64,000 bases of DNA from positions 1,054,001-1,118,000 of the forward strand of contig NZ_JACHNP010000002.1 of the NCBI RefSeq assembly GCF_014206815.1. Reading direction: 5' to 3'. The notes under the pieces were generated by a model. It saw only the letters and a list, made by a program, of their open reading frames with translations, was not told the DNA's origin and did no database searches. This stretch comes from Xanthomonas sp. F10 (GTDB lineage: Bacteria > Pseudomonadota > Gammaproteobacteria > Xanthomonadales > Xanthomonadaceae). This document shows positions 7,842 to 17,980 of this stretch, piece by piece; positions within the stretch are counted from its first letter, which is position 1; the number at the start of each line of letters is the position of its first letter. A program made the translations under genes and the position numbers.

Positions 7842-10800
7842 ACCTGTCGGCGCTGTTCATCCACCGCGCGGTGATGACCTCGGTGCTGATGATCGGGCTG
7901 GTGCTGGCCGGCGCCATGGCCTACTTCGCGCTGCCGGTGAGCGAGCTGCCCGACGTCAGCTTCCCGACCATCACCGTCAACATGTCGCTGCCCGGCGCCA
8001 ATCCCGAGACCATGGCCGCGGCGGTAGCGACGCCGCTGGAGCGGCAGTTCAGCGGCCTGCCCGGGCTGGACACGATGAGCTCGACCAGCAGCGTCGGCAG
8101 CACCCGCGTCGTCTTGCAGTTCGCGTTGAGCCGCAATGTCGATGCCGCGGCGCAGGACGTGCAGAACGCGGTCTCGCAGGCGGCCGGGCTGCTGCCGCGC
8201 GAGATCAACCCGGCGCAGATCCAGAAGGAGGACCCCAGCGCCGCGCCGATCATGCACCTGATCCTGCGCTCCAAGACCATCGCGCTGCCGCTGCTCAACC
8301 AGTTCGCCAAGGACCGCGTGGCGCTGCGCCTGGCCTCGGTGCCGGGCGCCGGCCAGATCGACGTCAACGGCGCGCAGAAGTACGCGGTGCGCCTGTTCGT
8401 CAATCCGCACCTGCTCGCTGCCCGCCACCTGGGTTTCGACCAGGTGGTCTCGGCGGTGCAGGCGGGCAACAGCAACGCGCCGGCCGGCACGCTGATGGGG
8501 CGCGCGCGGTCCTACACCGTGCGCGCCGACGGGCAGCTCAAGCGCGCGGCCGATTTCGATGCCATGGTGCTGACCTATGCCGACGGCGCGCCGGTGCGCC
8601 TGCGCGACGTCGGCCATGCCGAGGACAGCGTCGAGAACCTGCAGACCGCCGCTTCGCTCAACGGCCAGCGCGCGATCGAGATCAACATCCACCGCCAGCC
8701 CGGCGCCAACACGCTGTCGGTGACCCAGGGCATCCAGGCGGCGCTGCCGGGAATCCGTGCGCAGCTGCCCGGCGACGCCCAGCTCGACGTGCTCTACGAC
8801 CGCGGCGACTACATCGGCGCCTCGGTGGAGGACGTGGAGTGGACCCTGGTCGGCTCGCTGGTGCTGGTGATCGTGGTGATCCTGCTGTTCCTGCGCAGCT
8901 GGATGGCGACCCTGATCGTGTCCCTGGTGCTGCCGACCTCGCTGATCGGCACCTTCGCGGTGATGCGCCTGCTGCACTTCAGCCTCGACAACATCTCGAT
9001 GCTGGCGCTGACCCTGTCGGTCGGCTTCGTGGTCGACGATGCCATCGTGGTCATCGAGAACATCGTCCGCCACGCCGAGCAGGGCGCCAGCCGCATGGAC
9101 GCGGCCATCGCCGCCTCGCGCGAGATCGGCTTCACCGTGCTGTCGATGACGGTGTCGCTGTCGGCGGTGTTCCTGCCGATCGTGTTCATGGGCGGGCTGG
9201 TCGGGCGGCTGTTTTCCGAGTTCGGCATGGTGATCGCGATCGCGGTGATCCTGTCCGGCATCGTCTCGCTGACCCTCACGCCGATGCTCGCCAGCCGCTG
9301 GCTCGACCCGAGGAAGAGCACGGGCTGGGTGTTCGAGCGCTTCGACCGGCTGGTCGACGCCAGCGAACGCGGCTATGCGCGCTCGCTGGCCTGGGCGACC
9401 GAGCGCATCGGCCTGATGTGCGTCATCGGCCTGGCCACCCTGGTCGGCACCGCCGGCGTCTATGCGGTGGTCGAGAAGGGCTTCATCCCGCAGGTGGATT
9501 CGGGAAAGATCGACGGCGACACCCGCGTGCCGGAGGGCACCGCCTTCGCCGACTTCGTCGCCAAGCAGGCGGCGGTGGTGAAGATCATCCAGCGCAATCC
9601 CAACGTGGCCAACGTCGAATCGGTGATCGGTTCGGACAATTCACTCAGTAACAGCGGGCGCCTGCTGATCGGGCTCAAGCCGCTGTCCGAGCGCAGCGGC
9701 AGCGCCGAGGAGGTGATCCAGGACGTGCGCAAGCAGATCGCCGCGATCCAGGGCATCACCCTCAACATGCGCAATCCACCGGCGATCGACATGGGGCCGA
9801 CGGCCTCGAACGGATCGCTGCAATACGTGCTGCAGTCCACCGACCAGAAGGCGCTGTACGCCCAGTCCGACACCATCCTGCAACGCATTCGGCAACTGCG
9901 CGACGTGCAGGATCCGCAGAGCGACCTGCAGCTCAAGAACCCGGAGATCGAGGTGGTGCTGCACCGCGAGCAGGCCGCCGCGCTGGGCGTCACTGCCGCC
10001 GGCCTGCAGGACACCCTGGCCAGCGCCTACGGCGGCCGCAAGATCAGCACCATCTACGGCGACACCGATCAGTACGAGGTGCTGCTGCAGGTCGATCCCG
10101 CGGCGCAGGCCGACCTCAACGGCCTGGATGCGCTGTCGTTCAACGGCAACCAGAACCCGGGCATCACCGCGATCGGCACGCAGACCTCCAACAGCAGTTC
10201 CGGCACCAGCGCGGTGCTGACCGCGGCCGGCGGGCCGATGGTGCCGCTGCGCGCGGTGGCCGACGTGCGCATGGGCGTGGGGCCGGTGGCGATCAACCAT
10301 TACGCCGGCCTGCCGGCGGTGACCTTGTCGATGAACCTGGCGCCGGGCGTGTCGCTGGGCGATGCCGCCGCCGGCATCGGCAACCTGATGGCGCAGATCC
10401 TGGGCAAGGGCGACGCCCGCGCCATCAGCGGCCAGTTCGCCGGTTCGGCGCAGGCCTTCGAGAATTCGATGAAGACGCTGCCGATGCTGCTGCTGATCAC
10501 CGTGCTGCTGATCTACGGCGTGCTGGCGATCCTGTACGAGAACGCGCTGCACCCGATCACCATCCTGACCTCGCTGCCGCTGGCCGGGTTCGGCGCCATT
10601 CTCATGCTGGTGCTGTTCCGCCAGGAGCTCAATCTCTTCAGCTTCGTCGGCCTGATCCTGCTGGTCGGGCTGGTCAAGAAGAACGGCATCATGATGGTGG
10701 ACTACGCGCTGGACCTGGAGCGCTCCGGCGAGGAACGCTGGAAACAGCCGCGTGCGGCGATGCTGGAAGCGGCGACGGTGCGCTTCCGCCCGATCATGAT

Positions 10801-11038
10801 GACCACCCTGGCGGCGGTGCTGGGGTCGTTGCCGATCGCATTGGGCGTCGGCGCCGGCGCCGAGGCGCGGCGCCCGCTCGGCATCGCCGTGGTCGGCGGC
10901 CTGCTGTTCTCGCAGGCGCTGACCCTCTACCTGACCCCGGCCTTCCACATCGCGATGGCCGAATGGCTGGCGCGCCGCCGCGCGCGCCGCGACGGCGCAA
11001 CGCCACCGTCCGCGCCGACGCGGCCGGAGCCGGCCTGA
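7838..11038 (+). CDS. RND efflux pump, inner-membrane permease (MdtB/MdtC/MuxB-like)
   Basis: A 1066-residue trimeric proton/drug antiporter. It opens with LFIHRAVMTSVLMIGLVLAG and VSELPDVSFPTITV, has twelve expected membrane segments in the 1+5+1+5 pattern, and carries the TM4 proton-relay pair in VGFVVDDAIVVIEN. Two large periplasmic loops follow TM1 and TM7. It starts with GTG four bases inside the adaptor gene and ends overlapping the channel gene (TGATG), so all three parts are made from one message. The single permease, rather than a B/C pair, suggests a homotrimer. Likely substrates are drugs or plant-type phenolics; not determinable here. Confidence 0.93.
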   Translation: MNLSALFIHRAVMTSVLMIGLVLAGAMAYFALPVSELPDVSFPTITVNMSLPGANPETMAAAVATPLERQFSGLPGLDTMSSTSSVGSTRVVLQFALSRNVDAAAQDVQNAVSQAAGLLPREINPAQIQKEDPSAAPIMHLILRSKTIALPLLNQFAKDRVALRLASVPGAGQIDVNGAQKYAVRLFVNPHLLAARHLGFDQVVSAVQAGNSNAPAGTLMGRARSYTVRADGQLKRAADFDAMVLTYADGAPVRLRDVGHAEDSVENLQTAASLNGQRAIEINIHRQPGANTLSVTQGIQAALPGIRAQLPGDAQLDVLYDRGDYIGASVEDVEWTLVGSLVLVIVVILLFLRSWMATLIVSLVLPTSLIGTFAVMRLLHFSLDNISMLALTLSVGFVVDDAIVVIENIVRHAEQGASRMDAAIAASREIGFTVLSMTVSLSAVFLPIVFMGGLVGRLFSEFGMVIAIAVILSGIVSLTLTPMLASRWLDPRKSTGWVFERFDRLVDASERGYARSLAWATERIGLMCVIGLATLVGTAGVYAVVEKGFIPQVDSGKIDGDTRVPEGTAFADFVAKQAAVVKIIQRNPNVANVESVIGSDNSLSNSGRLLIGLKPLSERSGSAEEVIQDVRKQIAAIQGITLNMRNPPAIDMGPTASNGSLQYVLQSTDQKALYAQSDTILQRIRQLRDVQDPQSDLQLKNPEIEVVLHREQAAALGVTAAGLQDTLASAYGGRKISTIYGDTDQYEVLLQVDPAAQADLNGLDALSFNGNQNPGITAIGTQTSNSSSGTSAVLTAAGGPMVPLRAVADVRMGVGPVAINHYAGLPAVTLSMNLAPGVSLGDAAAGIGNLMAQILGKGDARAISGQFAGSAQAFENSMKTLPMLLLITVLLIYGVLAILYENALHPITILTSLPLAGFGAILMLVLFRQELNLFSFVGLILLVGLVKKNGIMMVDYALDLERSGEERWKQPRAAMLEAATVRFRPIMMTTLAAVLGSLPIALGVGAGAEARRPLGIAVVGGLLFSQALTLYLTPAFHIAMAEWLARRRARRDGATPPSAPTRPEPA

Positions 11039-12480
11039 TGCGCGCGCTCGTGCTCGGCGCCGCGTGCCTGCTGTCGGCGTGCAGCCTGACGCCGGCCTAT
11101 GTGCGGCCCGCTGCGCCGATTCCGCCGTCGTGGCCGGTCGGTGATGCCTACCTGGCGCAACACGAGGCCACGCTGCCGTCGCTGGGCTACTGGCAGGTGT
11201 TCGGCGACCCGCGGCTGCAGACGCTGATCGCGCAGGCGCTGGACCACAACCGCGATCTGCGGATCGCCCTCGCTTCTATCGCCCAGGCGCGGGCGCAGTA
11301 CCGCATTCAACGCGCCGCGTTGCTGCCGCAGGTGGGTACCAGCGCGACCTATGCGCGGTCCTACCGCGGCAAGGGCGCGGCCCCGGCCGACGGGGCGCAG
11401 GGCGGCAGCGCCGCGGCCGCGCCGGCGGCGGGCTATGCGAGCAGCTACGACCTGGGCGTGGGCGTCACCGCCTTCGAGCTGGATCTGTTCGGCCGGCTGC
11501 ATGCACTGACCGCGGCCGCGCAGCAGCGTTACCTGGAACAGGAGGCGGCGGCGCGCGCCACGCGCCTGACCCTGGTCGGCGACATCGCCATGGCCTGGCT
11601 GACCTATGCCAGCGACCGCAGCCTGCTGACGATCGCGCAGGACACCGTGCGTAGCGCCGGCGCCAGCGTGGCGCTGACCGCGCAGCGCGTGGACGGCGGC
11701 ATCGTGCCGCACTCGGCGCTGGACCAGGCCAACCAGGTGCTGCATGCCGCGCAGGCCGACCTGGCCGCGCAGACCACGGCGATGGCGCAGGACGTCAATG
11801 CGCTGCAGTTGCTGGTGGGTGCTCCGGTCGATCCGGCACTGCTGCCGGCCTCGATCGAGGAGGCCGCGGCGCGCATCGGCGATCCGCCGGCCGGCCTGGA
11901 CACGGCCATCCTGCTGCGCCGGCCCGACGTGGTGCAGGCCGAGTACGAACTGCGCGCGGTCAATGCCGAGATCGGCGCCGCCCGCGCCGCGCTGTTTCCG
12001 CGCATCAGCCTGAGTGGCCTGTTGGGGCTGACCAGCACGGCGCTGTCGGACCTGTTCACCCATGACGCCTTCAACGGCTCGGCGGGTGCTAGCGCCGCCT
12101 ACACCCTGTTCGATGGCGGCGCGGCGCGTGCCAACGTGCGCTACACCGAGGCGCAGCGCGACGCTGCCGTGGCCAGCTACGAGAAGTCCTTGCAGACCGC
12201 CTTCGGCGAAGTGGCCGATGCCCTGGCCCGGCGCGGCACCATCGATGCGCAGTTGCGCGCGCAGCACGCTATCCTCACCGATGCCGCCAATACCTACGAT
12301 GCCAGCGCGCAGCGCTACCGCGTCGGCGTGGAGAGCGCGCTGTCCAACCTGGATGCGCAGCGCAGTTACTATGCGGCGCAGCGCAGCCTGGTCGCGGTGG
12401 AACTGACCGCGGCGACCAATCGGGTGACGCTCTATCGCACCCTGGGCGGGGATGCGTCGCTGGAGCGCGCCCAGCCCTGA
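11038..12480 (+). CDS. RND efflux outer-membrane lipoprotein channel (NodT/OprM family)
   Basis: A 480-residue outer-membrane factor, TolC-like, with a lipoprotein signal (MRALVLGAACLLSAC, acylated Cys15) and family features PAYVRPAAPIPPSW, GYWQVFGDPRLQTLIAQAL and TSTALSDLF. Two internally repeated coiled-coil regions (RDLRIALASIAQARAQYR; RATRLTLVGDIAMAWLTY) build the periplasmic tunnel. The start is set by the TGATG overlap with the permease gene. This completes a three-part efflux system with no regulator attached on the plus strand. Confidence 0.92.
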   Translation: MRALVLGAACLLSACSLTPAYVRPAAPIPPSWPVGDAYLAQHEATLPSLGYWQVFGDPRLQTLIAQALDHNRDLRIALASIAQARAQYRIQRAALLPQVGTSATYARSYRGKGAAPADGAQGGSAAAAPAAGYASSYDLGVGVTAFELDLFGRLHALTAAAQQRYLEQEAAARATRLTLVGDIAMAWLTYASDRSLLTIAQDTVRSAGASVALTAQRVDGGIVPHSALDQANQVLHAAQADLAAQTTAMAQDVNALQLLVGAPVDPALLPASIEEAAARIGDPPAGLDTAILLRRPDVVQAEYELRAVNAEIGAARAALFPRISLSGLLGLTSTALSDLFTHDAFNGSAGASAAYTLFDGGAARANVRYTEAQRDAAVASYEKSLQTAFGEVADALARRGTIDAQLRAQHAILTDAANTYDASAQRYRVGVESALSNLDAQRSYYAAQRSLVAVELTAATNRVTLYRTLGGDASLERAQP

Positions 12481-12498
12481 GTGCGCGGGGCGCGGGTT

Positions 12499-12538
12499 GG
12501 CGGCACGCTGCAGCCGGGACGCTGCATGGCGTGCCGCC
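12499..12538. terminator. Bidirectional terminator candidate between convergent genes
   Basis: A 10-bp perfect stem (GGCGGCACGC / GCGTGCCGCC) with a 20-nt loop between the convergent channel and esterase genes. No strong T tract on either side. Confidence 0.4.
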
Positions 12539-12548
12539 GGTGGTGCGC

Positions 12549-13574
12549 TTACTTCAGGTGCTCGCGCAGGCCGTCGCCCGCCTGCTGGATCGCGGTCCGC
12601 ACCGCGGGCACCTCGCGCAGGGCATTGAGCAGGCCGAAGTCATGGATCAGCCCGTTGTAGCGGGTCACCGTGACCGTCACCCCGGCCTGGTCCAGCTTGC
12701 GGCCGAAGGCTTCGCCCTCGTCGCGCAGCACGTCCAGTTCGGCGGTCTGGATCAGCGTCGGCGGCAGGCCGGCCAGCTGCGCCGGGGTGGCGCGCAGCGG
12801 CGAGGCGGTGATCTCGGCGCGGGCCTTGGGGTCGGTGGTGTAGTTGTCCCAGAACCAGGTCATCATGTTGCGGGTGAGGAAGTAGCCGCTCTGGAACTGC
12901 TGGTACGACGCGTCGTCGAAGCGGGCGTCGGTCACCGGCCACAGCATCAGGTCGTAGCGCAGCGCCGGCGTCCCTGCGGCCTTTGCCTGCAGCGCCACCG
13001 CCGCGACCATGTTGCCGCCGACGCTGTTGCCGGCCAGCGCCAGGCGCTTGCCGTCCACGCCGATCTGGGCGCCGTGCTCGGCGACCCAGCGGGTGGCGGC
13101 ATAGGCCTGGTGGATGGCCACCGGGTACTGCGCTTCCGGCGACGGCGTGTAGTCCACATAGACCGCCACCGCGCCGGAGGCGTTGACCAGGTCGCGGATC
13201 AGGCGTTCGTGGGTCGGGAAGTCGCCCAGCACCCAGCCGCCGCCATGGAAGAACATGAAGGCCGGCAATACCTGGCCGGCGGTGTGCGGCGGCCGCACGA
13301 TCACCAGGTTCAGCGGCTTGCCGTCGGCCTGGATGGTGGTGCGGCTGACCTCGGCCGGCGGCAACGGCGTATTGGCCTGGGCATCGCGCAGCACCTGCCG
13401 CGCCTGCGCCGGCGTGAGCTGCTCGATCGGCTTGCCGCCGCTGCCGTTGAGCGCGTCGAGGAACGTCGCGACCGGGCGCAACGGCGCGGGCTGGTCGGCC
13501 GGCGTCGCGGCGGTGGCGGTGCCGATCGCACCGGCCAGCAGCGAGGTGGCGAGCAAGGGAAGCAGGGTCTTCAT
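12549..13574 (-). CDS. Secreted alpha/beta hydrolase (hormone-sensitive-lipase-like esterase)
   Basis: A 341-residue esterase with a Sec signal peptide (MKTLLPLLATSLLAGAIGTATA), so it acts in the periplasm or outside. The oxyanion-hole motif FFHGGGWVLG and the nucleophile elbow LAGNSVGGNM are those of the HSL/BD-FAE branch (GNSVGG in place of the classic GDSAGG); the C-terminal histidine is in YNGLIHDFGLL and the acid in the ETAELDVLRDEGE segment. The frame runs far upstream, but the signal peptide places the start at 13574. A divergent AraC-type regulator begins 111 bp away and probably controls it. Confidence 0.9.
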   Translation of the reverse strand: MKTLLPLLATSLLAGAIGTATAATPADQPAPLRPVATFLDALNGSGGKPIEQLTPAQARQVLRDAQANTPLPPAEVSRTTIQADGKPLNLVIVRPPHTAGQVLPAFMFFHGGGWVLGDFPTHERLIRDLVNASGAVAVYVDYTPSPEAQYPVAIHQAYAATRWVAEHGAQIGVDGKRLALAGNSVGGNMVAAVALQAKAAGTPALRYDLMLWPVTDARFDDASYQQFQSGYFLTRNMMTWFWDNYTTDPKARAEITASPLRATPAQLAGLPPTLIQTAELDVLRDEGEAFGRKLDQAGVTVTVTRYNGLIHDFGLLNALREVPAVRTAIQQAGDGLREHLK

Positions 13575-13685
13575 GGCGGTTTCCTGTGGCATGCCGGGCG
13601 GGGTGCCGGCGACAGGAGTGACTTTGCGCGCCAAGGCGATACGATAGGTGGCAAATCGTCCACGAAACTTTACCTGGAGTCCCGA

Positions 13686-14504
13686 GTGACCGACCGCCTG
13701 GCCGCCTTGTTGACCCACTTCTCGGTCAGTGCCGAGGTCTTCCACGCCGGCACGCTGTGCGGCCTGCACCGGCTCGACGACGGCGACCGCGGCCAGTTGC
13801 ATCTGCTGCGCCAGGGCAGCGTGGTCGTCCACAACGGCGATGGCAGCGTGCTGCGGATCGAGCGGCCCAGCCTGCTGCTGTACCCGCAGGCCATGCCGCA
13901 CCGCTTCGAGACCGATGCGCAACGCGGCGCGGATTTCGCCTGCGCGCACCTGCGCTTCAGCGGCGGCGCGGCCAATCCGCTGGTGCGCGCCTTGCCGGCC
14001 TGCATCTGCCTGCCGCTGGACGCGCTGCGCCAGGGTGAGGCGCTGCTGCACCTGCTGTTCGAGGAAGCGTTCGCCCAGCATTGCGGGCGCCAGGCGGTGT
14101 TGAATCGCCTGTTCGAGGTGGTGCTGGTGCACGTGATCCGCGAACTGATGGAGCAGGGGCTCACCGACGGCGGCATGCTCGCCGGCATGGCCGATGCGCG
14201 GCTGCGGCTGGCGCTGACCGGTATCCACGACGCCCCGGCGCAGCCGTGGACGCTGGAGAGCCTGGCCGCCCGTGCCGGCATGTCGCGCAGTGCGTTCGCG
14301 CGGAGTTTTCGCGAGACCCTCGGCTGCACGCCGGGCCAGTACCTGCAGGACTGGCGCATTGCCCTGGTGCAGCGCGGCCTGCGCGAAGGACGGCCGTTGA
14401 AGCAGCTTGCCGACGAGGTGGGTTACGGCAGCGAGGCCGCGGTGTCGCGCGTGTTCAAGGCGCAGGTCGGGCAGACCCCGCGCGCGTGGCGACAGGCACG
14501 CTGA
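13686..14504 (+). CDS. AraC-family transcriptional regulator (cupin_6-type sensor)
   Basis: A 272-residue regulator with an N-terminal cupin-like sensor (RGQLHLLRQGSVVVHNGDG; PSLLLYPQAMPHRFE) and two C-terminal helix-turn-helix units (SLAARAGMSRSAFARSFRETL and QLADEVGYGSEAAVSRVF, ending in the PRAWR motif typical of AraC tails). The chosen start is a GTG at 13686 giving VTDRLAALLTHFSV, the usual beginning of this subfamily. It is divergent from the secreted esterase, its probable target. Confidence 0.9.
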   Translation: MTDRLAALLTHFSVSAEVFHAGTLCGLHRLDDGDRGQLHLLRQGSVVVHNGDGSVLRIERPSLLLYPQAMPHRFETDAQRGADFACAHLRFSGGAANPLVRALPACICLPLDALRQGEALLHLLFEEAFAQHCGRQAVLNRLFEVVLVHVIRELMEQGLTDGGMLAGMADARLRLALTGIHDAPAQPWTLESLAARAGMSRSAFARSFRETLGCTPGQYLQDWRIALVQRGLREGRPLKQLADEVGYGSEAAVSRVFKAQVGQTPRAWRQAR

Positions 14505-14582
14505 GCGTAGGGCTCCGGGCATGCCAGCGCACCGGCAAGACCGGCGCGCGCGGGAGCGACTGCGCGCGCAGCGGGTGCCGGC

Positions 14583-15692
14583 TCAGCCGGCGGCCAGTAC
14601 CGCCAGCACCTCGGCCTCGTCGACGTCGGGCACGATCTCGGCGTGGCCGATGCCGCGCCACAGCACCAGCCGCAGGCGCCCGGCCAGGTTCTTCTTGTCC
14701 AGGCGCATGCGCGCCAGCAGCGCCTCCGGCGCCAGCCCGGCCGGCAGCGCGGTGGGCAGGCCGAAGTCGTGCAGCAGCGCACGCAGTTTCTCCGTGTCCT
14801 GCGTGCTGGCCATGCCCAGCCGGGCCGACAGTTCCGCCGCCAGCACCATGCCCACCGCCACCGCTTCGCCGTGGTTGAGGTTGGCGTTGTCCGGGGCGCC
14901 GTAGCCCTGCTCGGTCTCGATGGCGTGGCCGAAGGTGTGGCCGAGGTTGAGCAGGGCGCGCTCGCCCTTCTCCAGCGGATCGCGGGCGACGATCTCGGCC
15001 TTGTGCTCGCAGCTGCGCGCGATCGCCTGCGCCAGCGCCGCCGGCTCGCCGGCCAGCAGCGCGCGGCGTTCGGCATGCAGCCACTCGAAGAACAGCGGGT
15101 CGCGGATGGCGCCGTACTTGATCACCTCGGCCAGCCCGGCGCGCAGTTCGCGCGGCGGCAGGCTGCGCAGCGTGGCGGTGTCGGCCAGCACCGCGCGCGG
15201 CGGATGGAACGCGCCGACCAGGTTCTTGCCCTGCGGGATGTCCACCGCGGTCTTGCCGCCGACCGAGGAGTCGACCATCGCCAGCAGCGTGGTCGGCAGC
15301 TGCACGCAATCCACGCCGCGCATCCAGCAGGCGGCGGCAAACCCGGCCAGGTCGCCGACCACGCCGCCGCCCAGCGCCAGCACGCAGGCGTCGCGGGTGG
15401 CACCGAGGGCGGCCAGCGCGGCGATCGCCGCGGCGAAGTTGTCCAGGGTCTTGGACGCCTCGCCGGCGGGGATCACGAACTCGCCGATCTGCAGCTGCGG
15501 GCGCGCCGCCAGCAGCGCGCTGCGGACCTGTGCGGCATACAGCGGCGCCACCTGGCTGTCGCTGAGCAGCAGGACGTGGCGGCCGCGCACATGCGCGGCG
15601 AGGGCGGCGCCGTCGTCGAGCAGGCCGGGGCCGATGCGGATGGTGTAGGCCGGGTCGCCAGCGACCTCGACCGTGCGCGAAGCTGCCGTCAT
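14583..15692 (-). CDS. aroB: 3-dehydroquinate synthase
   Basis: Second step of the shikimate pathway: converts DAHP to 3-dehydroquinate using NAD and a divalent metal, in the cytoplasm. It has the NAD-binding [13 protein letters not shown], the [19 protein letters not shown] segment, and metal-ligand motifs in [22 protein letters not shown] and [11 protein letters not shown]. 369 residues is the standard length. The start overlaps the aroK stop by four bases (ATGA), so the two are translationally coupled in the order aroK-aroB. Confidence 0.97.
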   Translation of the reverse strand: MTAASRTVEVAGDPAYTIRIGPGLLDDGAALAAHVRGRHVLLLSDSQVAPLYAAQVRSALLAARPQLQIGEFVIPAGEASKTLDNFAAAIAALAALGATRDACVLALGGGVVGDLAGFAAACWMRGVDCVQLPTTLLAMVDSSVGGKTAVDIPQGKNLVGAFHPPRAVLADTATLRSLPPRELRAGLAEVIKYGAIRDPLFFEWLHAERRALLAGEPAALAQAIARSCEHKAEIVARDPLEKGERALLNLGHTFGHAIETEQGYGAPDNANLNHGEAVAVGMVLAAELSARLGMASTQDTEKLRALLHDFGLPTALPAGLAPEALLARMRLDKKNLAGRLRLVLWRGIGHAEIVPDVDEAEVLAVLAAG

Positions 15693-16231
15693 GCAGTGGG
15701 TTCCGGAAGTTTCCACGACGCGGCCAGGCGCACGACCAACTGTGCGGTGGCTTCGGCCGGGGTGAAGTGGTCGGTGTCCAGGATCAGGTCGGCGACCTCG
15801 CGGTACAGCGGTTCGCGCACCGCATGCAGGTCGCGCAGCACCTGCTCGCGGTCGCCGCGCTGCAGCAGCGGACGGCTGCGGTCGCGGTGCAGGCGCTGCA
15901 GTTGCGCGGCCACGCCGACCCGCAGGTACACCACGAAGCCGTGCTCGCGCATCTCGCGGCGGCTGTCGGCGTTGAGCACGGCGCCGCCACCGGTGGAGAT
16001 CAGGTGGCCAGGCGTGCTCAGGATGCTTTCCAGCACCGCGCGCTCGTGCTCGCGGAAGCCGGCTTCGCCGGCGTGCTCGAACAGCGAGGCGATGCTGGCG
16101 CCGGTGCGCTCGACGATGGTCTGGTCGCTGTCGACGAAGACCAGGCCGAAGCGCTCGGCCAGGCGGCGGCCGATGACGCTCTTGCCGGCACCCATCGGGC
16201 CGACCAGCACCAGGTTGGGGGCGGGATTCAT
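15689..16231 (-). CDS. aroK: Shikimate kinase
   Basis: ATP-dependent 3-phosphorylation of shikimate. The P-loop [16 protein letters not shown] sits at residues 11-26, followed by the substrate motif [21 protein letters not shown] with the shikimate-binding glycines, and the lid arginines in [11 protein letters not shown]. 180 residues, typical. First gene of the aroKB pair, divergent from pdxH 133 bp away. Confidence 0.97.
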   Translation of the reverse strand: MNPAPNLVLVGPMGAGKSVIGRRLAERFGLVFVDSDQTIVERTGASIASLFEHAGEAGFREHERAVLESILSTPGHLISTGGGAVLNADSRREMREHGFVVYLRVGVAAQLQRLHRDRSRPLLQRGDREQVLRDLHAVREPLYREVADLILDTDHFTPAEATAQLVVRLAASWKLPEPTA

Positions 16232-16364
16232 CCGCCGATGCTAGCAGAGACCGGTGCCGCCTCGCGCGCCGCGCAGACCCCTCGGGCGGGCGCCGTGCGG
16301 CCAAGCGTGCGTCGCGCGGTGCATGGCGCGACAATGGCGCATCGTCCGCCGAGTGCCTGTCGCC

Positions 16365-16964
16365 ATGCCCGATCTCTACGCCGAAGCCCTGTCCACGTTC
16401 GCCGACCTGTTCGCCGAGGCGCGCACCAGCGACGAGGCCGAATACAACGCCATGGTCGTGTCCTCGGCCACGCTGGAGGCGCGCCCGTCGTCGCGGGTGG
16501 TGCTGCTGAAGGCCTACGACGCGCGCGGGTTCGTGTTCTACACCCACCTGGACAGCCAGAAGGGCCGCGAGCTGCAGGCCAATCCGCAGGCCTCGCTGCT
16601 GTTCCTGTGGCGGCGCATGCGCGAGGACGGGGTGCAGGTACGCATCGACGGCGAGGTGCAACTGGTCGCCGCGGCCGAGGCCGACGCCTATTTCGCCTCG
16701 CGCCCGCGCATGAGCCAGATCGGCGCCTGGGCCTCGGCGCAGTCGCGCACGCTGGCCTCGCGCGAGGAATTCGAGGAGCGCGTGGCCAAGGCCGAGGCCA
16801 CCTTCGAGGGCCGCGAGGTGCCGCGCCCGGACGGCTGGGGCGGGTTCCGCGTGGTGCCGCGCAGTGTCGAGTTCTGGTACGGCGCCAAGTACCGCCTGCA
16901 CGAGCGCTGGCGCTACGAAGCCGACGCCGCCGGCCACTGGAGCAAGCGGATGCTGTTTCCGTGA
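16365..16964 (+). CDS. pdxH: Pyridoxamine/pyridoxine 5'-phosphate oxidase
   Basis: FMN enzyme that makes pyridoxal phosphate from the amine or alcohol form. FMN and substrate signatures are present: [51 protein letters not shown], and the C-terminal signature region [19 protein letters not shown]. With the methionine at 16365 the protein has 199 residues, close to shorter family members; earlier in-frame starts would add an unconserved, very basic leader. Confidence 0.95.
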   Translation: MPDLYAEALSTFADLFAEARTSDEAEYNAMVVSSATLEARPSSRVVLLKAYDARGFVFYTHLDSQKGRELQANPQASLLFLWRRMREDGVQVRIDGEVQLVAAAEADAYFASRPRMSQIGAWASAQSRTLASREEFEERVAKAEATFEGREVPRPDGWGGFRVVPRSVEFWYGAKYRLHERWRYEADAAGHWSKRMLFP

Positions 16965-17031
16965 GGGGCGCCGGCCCGGCCTGCCGCGGCGGCGCCGCGG
17001 TCAACGCGTGTCCGCGCGAGGCGCGGTGAGC

Positions 17032-17832
17032 ATGGGCCCGCAGCGCATCGTCTGCCTGACCGAAGAGCCGACCGAAACGCTGTACGCGCTCGGCGAGCAG
17101 CAGCGCATCGTCGGCATCAGCGGCTTCACCGTGCGCCCGCCGCAGGCGCGCCGCGACAAGCCCAAGGTCAGCGCCTTCACCAGCGCCAAGATCGACGAGA
17201 TCCTGAAGTTGCAGCCGGACCTGGCGATCGGCTTCTCCGACATCCAGGCCGACATCGCCGCCGAACTGGTGCGGCATGGCGTGGAGGTATGGATCGCCAA
17301 CCATCGCAGCGTCGACGGCATCCTCGACTACATACGCCGGCTCGGCGCGCTGGTCGGCGCCGGACCGCGCGCCGCAGCCTATGCCGACGAGTTGCAGCGC
17401 GGCCTCGACGCCATCGCCGCGCAGGCCGCCACCTTGCCGCGGCGGCCGCGGGTGTACCTGGAGGAATGGGACGAGCCGATCATCACCGGCATCCGCTGGG
17501 TGGCCGAACTGGTGGGCATCGCCGGCGGCGACGACGTGTTCCCGGAACTGTCGGTGCAGCCGCTGGCCAAGGCGCGGATCCTCTCCAATGGCGACGAGGT
17601 GGTGCGGCGCGCGCCGGACATCATCCTCGGCTCCTGGTGCGGCAAGCGCTTCCGCCCCGAGCGCGTCGCCGCGCGGCCGGGCTGGGCGGCGATTCCGGCG
17701 GTGCGCGACGGGCAACTGTTCGAGATCAAGTCGCCGCTGATCCTGCAACCGGGGCCGGCCGCGCTCACCGACGGCGTGCGCGCCATCGCCGACATCATCC
17801 AGGCCTGGGCCAGGGGCGTGGGCGCGCGCTAG
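17032..17832 (+). CDS. Cobalamin-binding (BtuF-like) periplasmic-binding-fold protein lacking a signal peptide
   Basis: A 266-residue TroA/BtuF-type binding protein: RIVCLTEEPTETLYALGEQQ and VGISGFTVRP start the first lobe, a long linker helix follows (AYADELQRGLDAIAAQAATL), then VYLEEWDEPIITGIRWVAEL opens the second lobe. BtuF normally delivers vitamin B12 to the BtuCD transporter in the periplasm, but here no signal peptide is seen from the start at 17032 (a GTG two codons earlier is also possible) and no btuC/btuD lies nearby. A cytosolic or cryptic-export role is possible; substrate unproven. Confidence 0.75.
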   Translation: MGPQRIVCLTEEPTETLYALGEQQRIVGISGFTVRPPQARRDKPKVSAFTSAKIDEILKLQPDLAIGFSDIQADIAAELVRHGVEVWIANHRSVDGILDYIRRLGALVGAGPRAAAYADELQRGLDAIAAQAATLPRRPRVYLEEWDEPIITGIRWVAELVGIAGGDDVFPELSVQPLAKARILSNGDEVVRRAPDIILGSWCGKRFRPERVAARPGWAAIPAVRDGQLFEIKSPLILQPGPAALTDGVRAIADIIQAWARGVGAR

Positions 17833-17980
17833 GGCGCGCTTGCCTGCCAGACCGCCATCCGAACGGGCGCGACGTGCGTCCATGGCCGCGTCATCGCGGT
17901 CGTGAGCCATCGTCGCTTCCGCGATTCTCCTTGTCGCGCACGCCACCACGCCACGGCAGGCGCCGGACGCGACGAATCCG

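Noticed and set aside
12531-13685. Upstream extension of the AraC regulator frame
   Set aside because: It is antisense to the esterase gene and has no conserved sequence; the GTG at 13686 starts the sensor domain.
13575-14522. Very long upstream extension of the secreted esterase frame
   Set aside because: It runs antisense through the AraC regulator; the signal peptide fixes the start at 13574.
15693-16937. aroB frame extended through aroK and pdxH
   Set aside because: Only the part from 15692 matches dehydroquinate synthase; the rest is out of frame with real genes.
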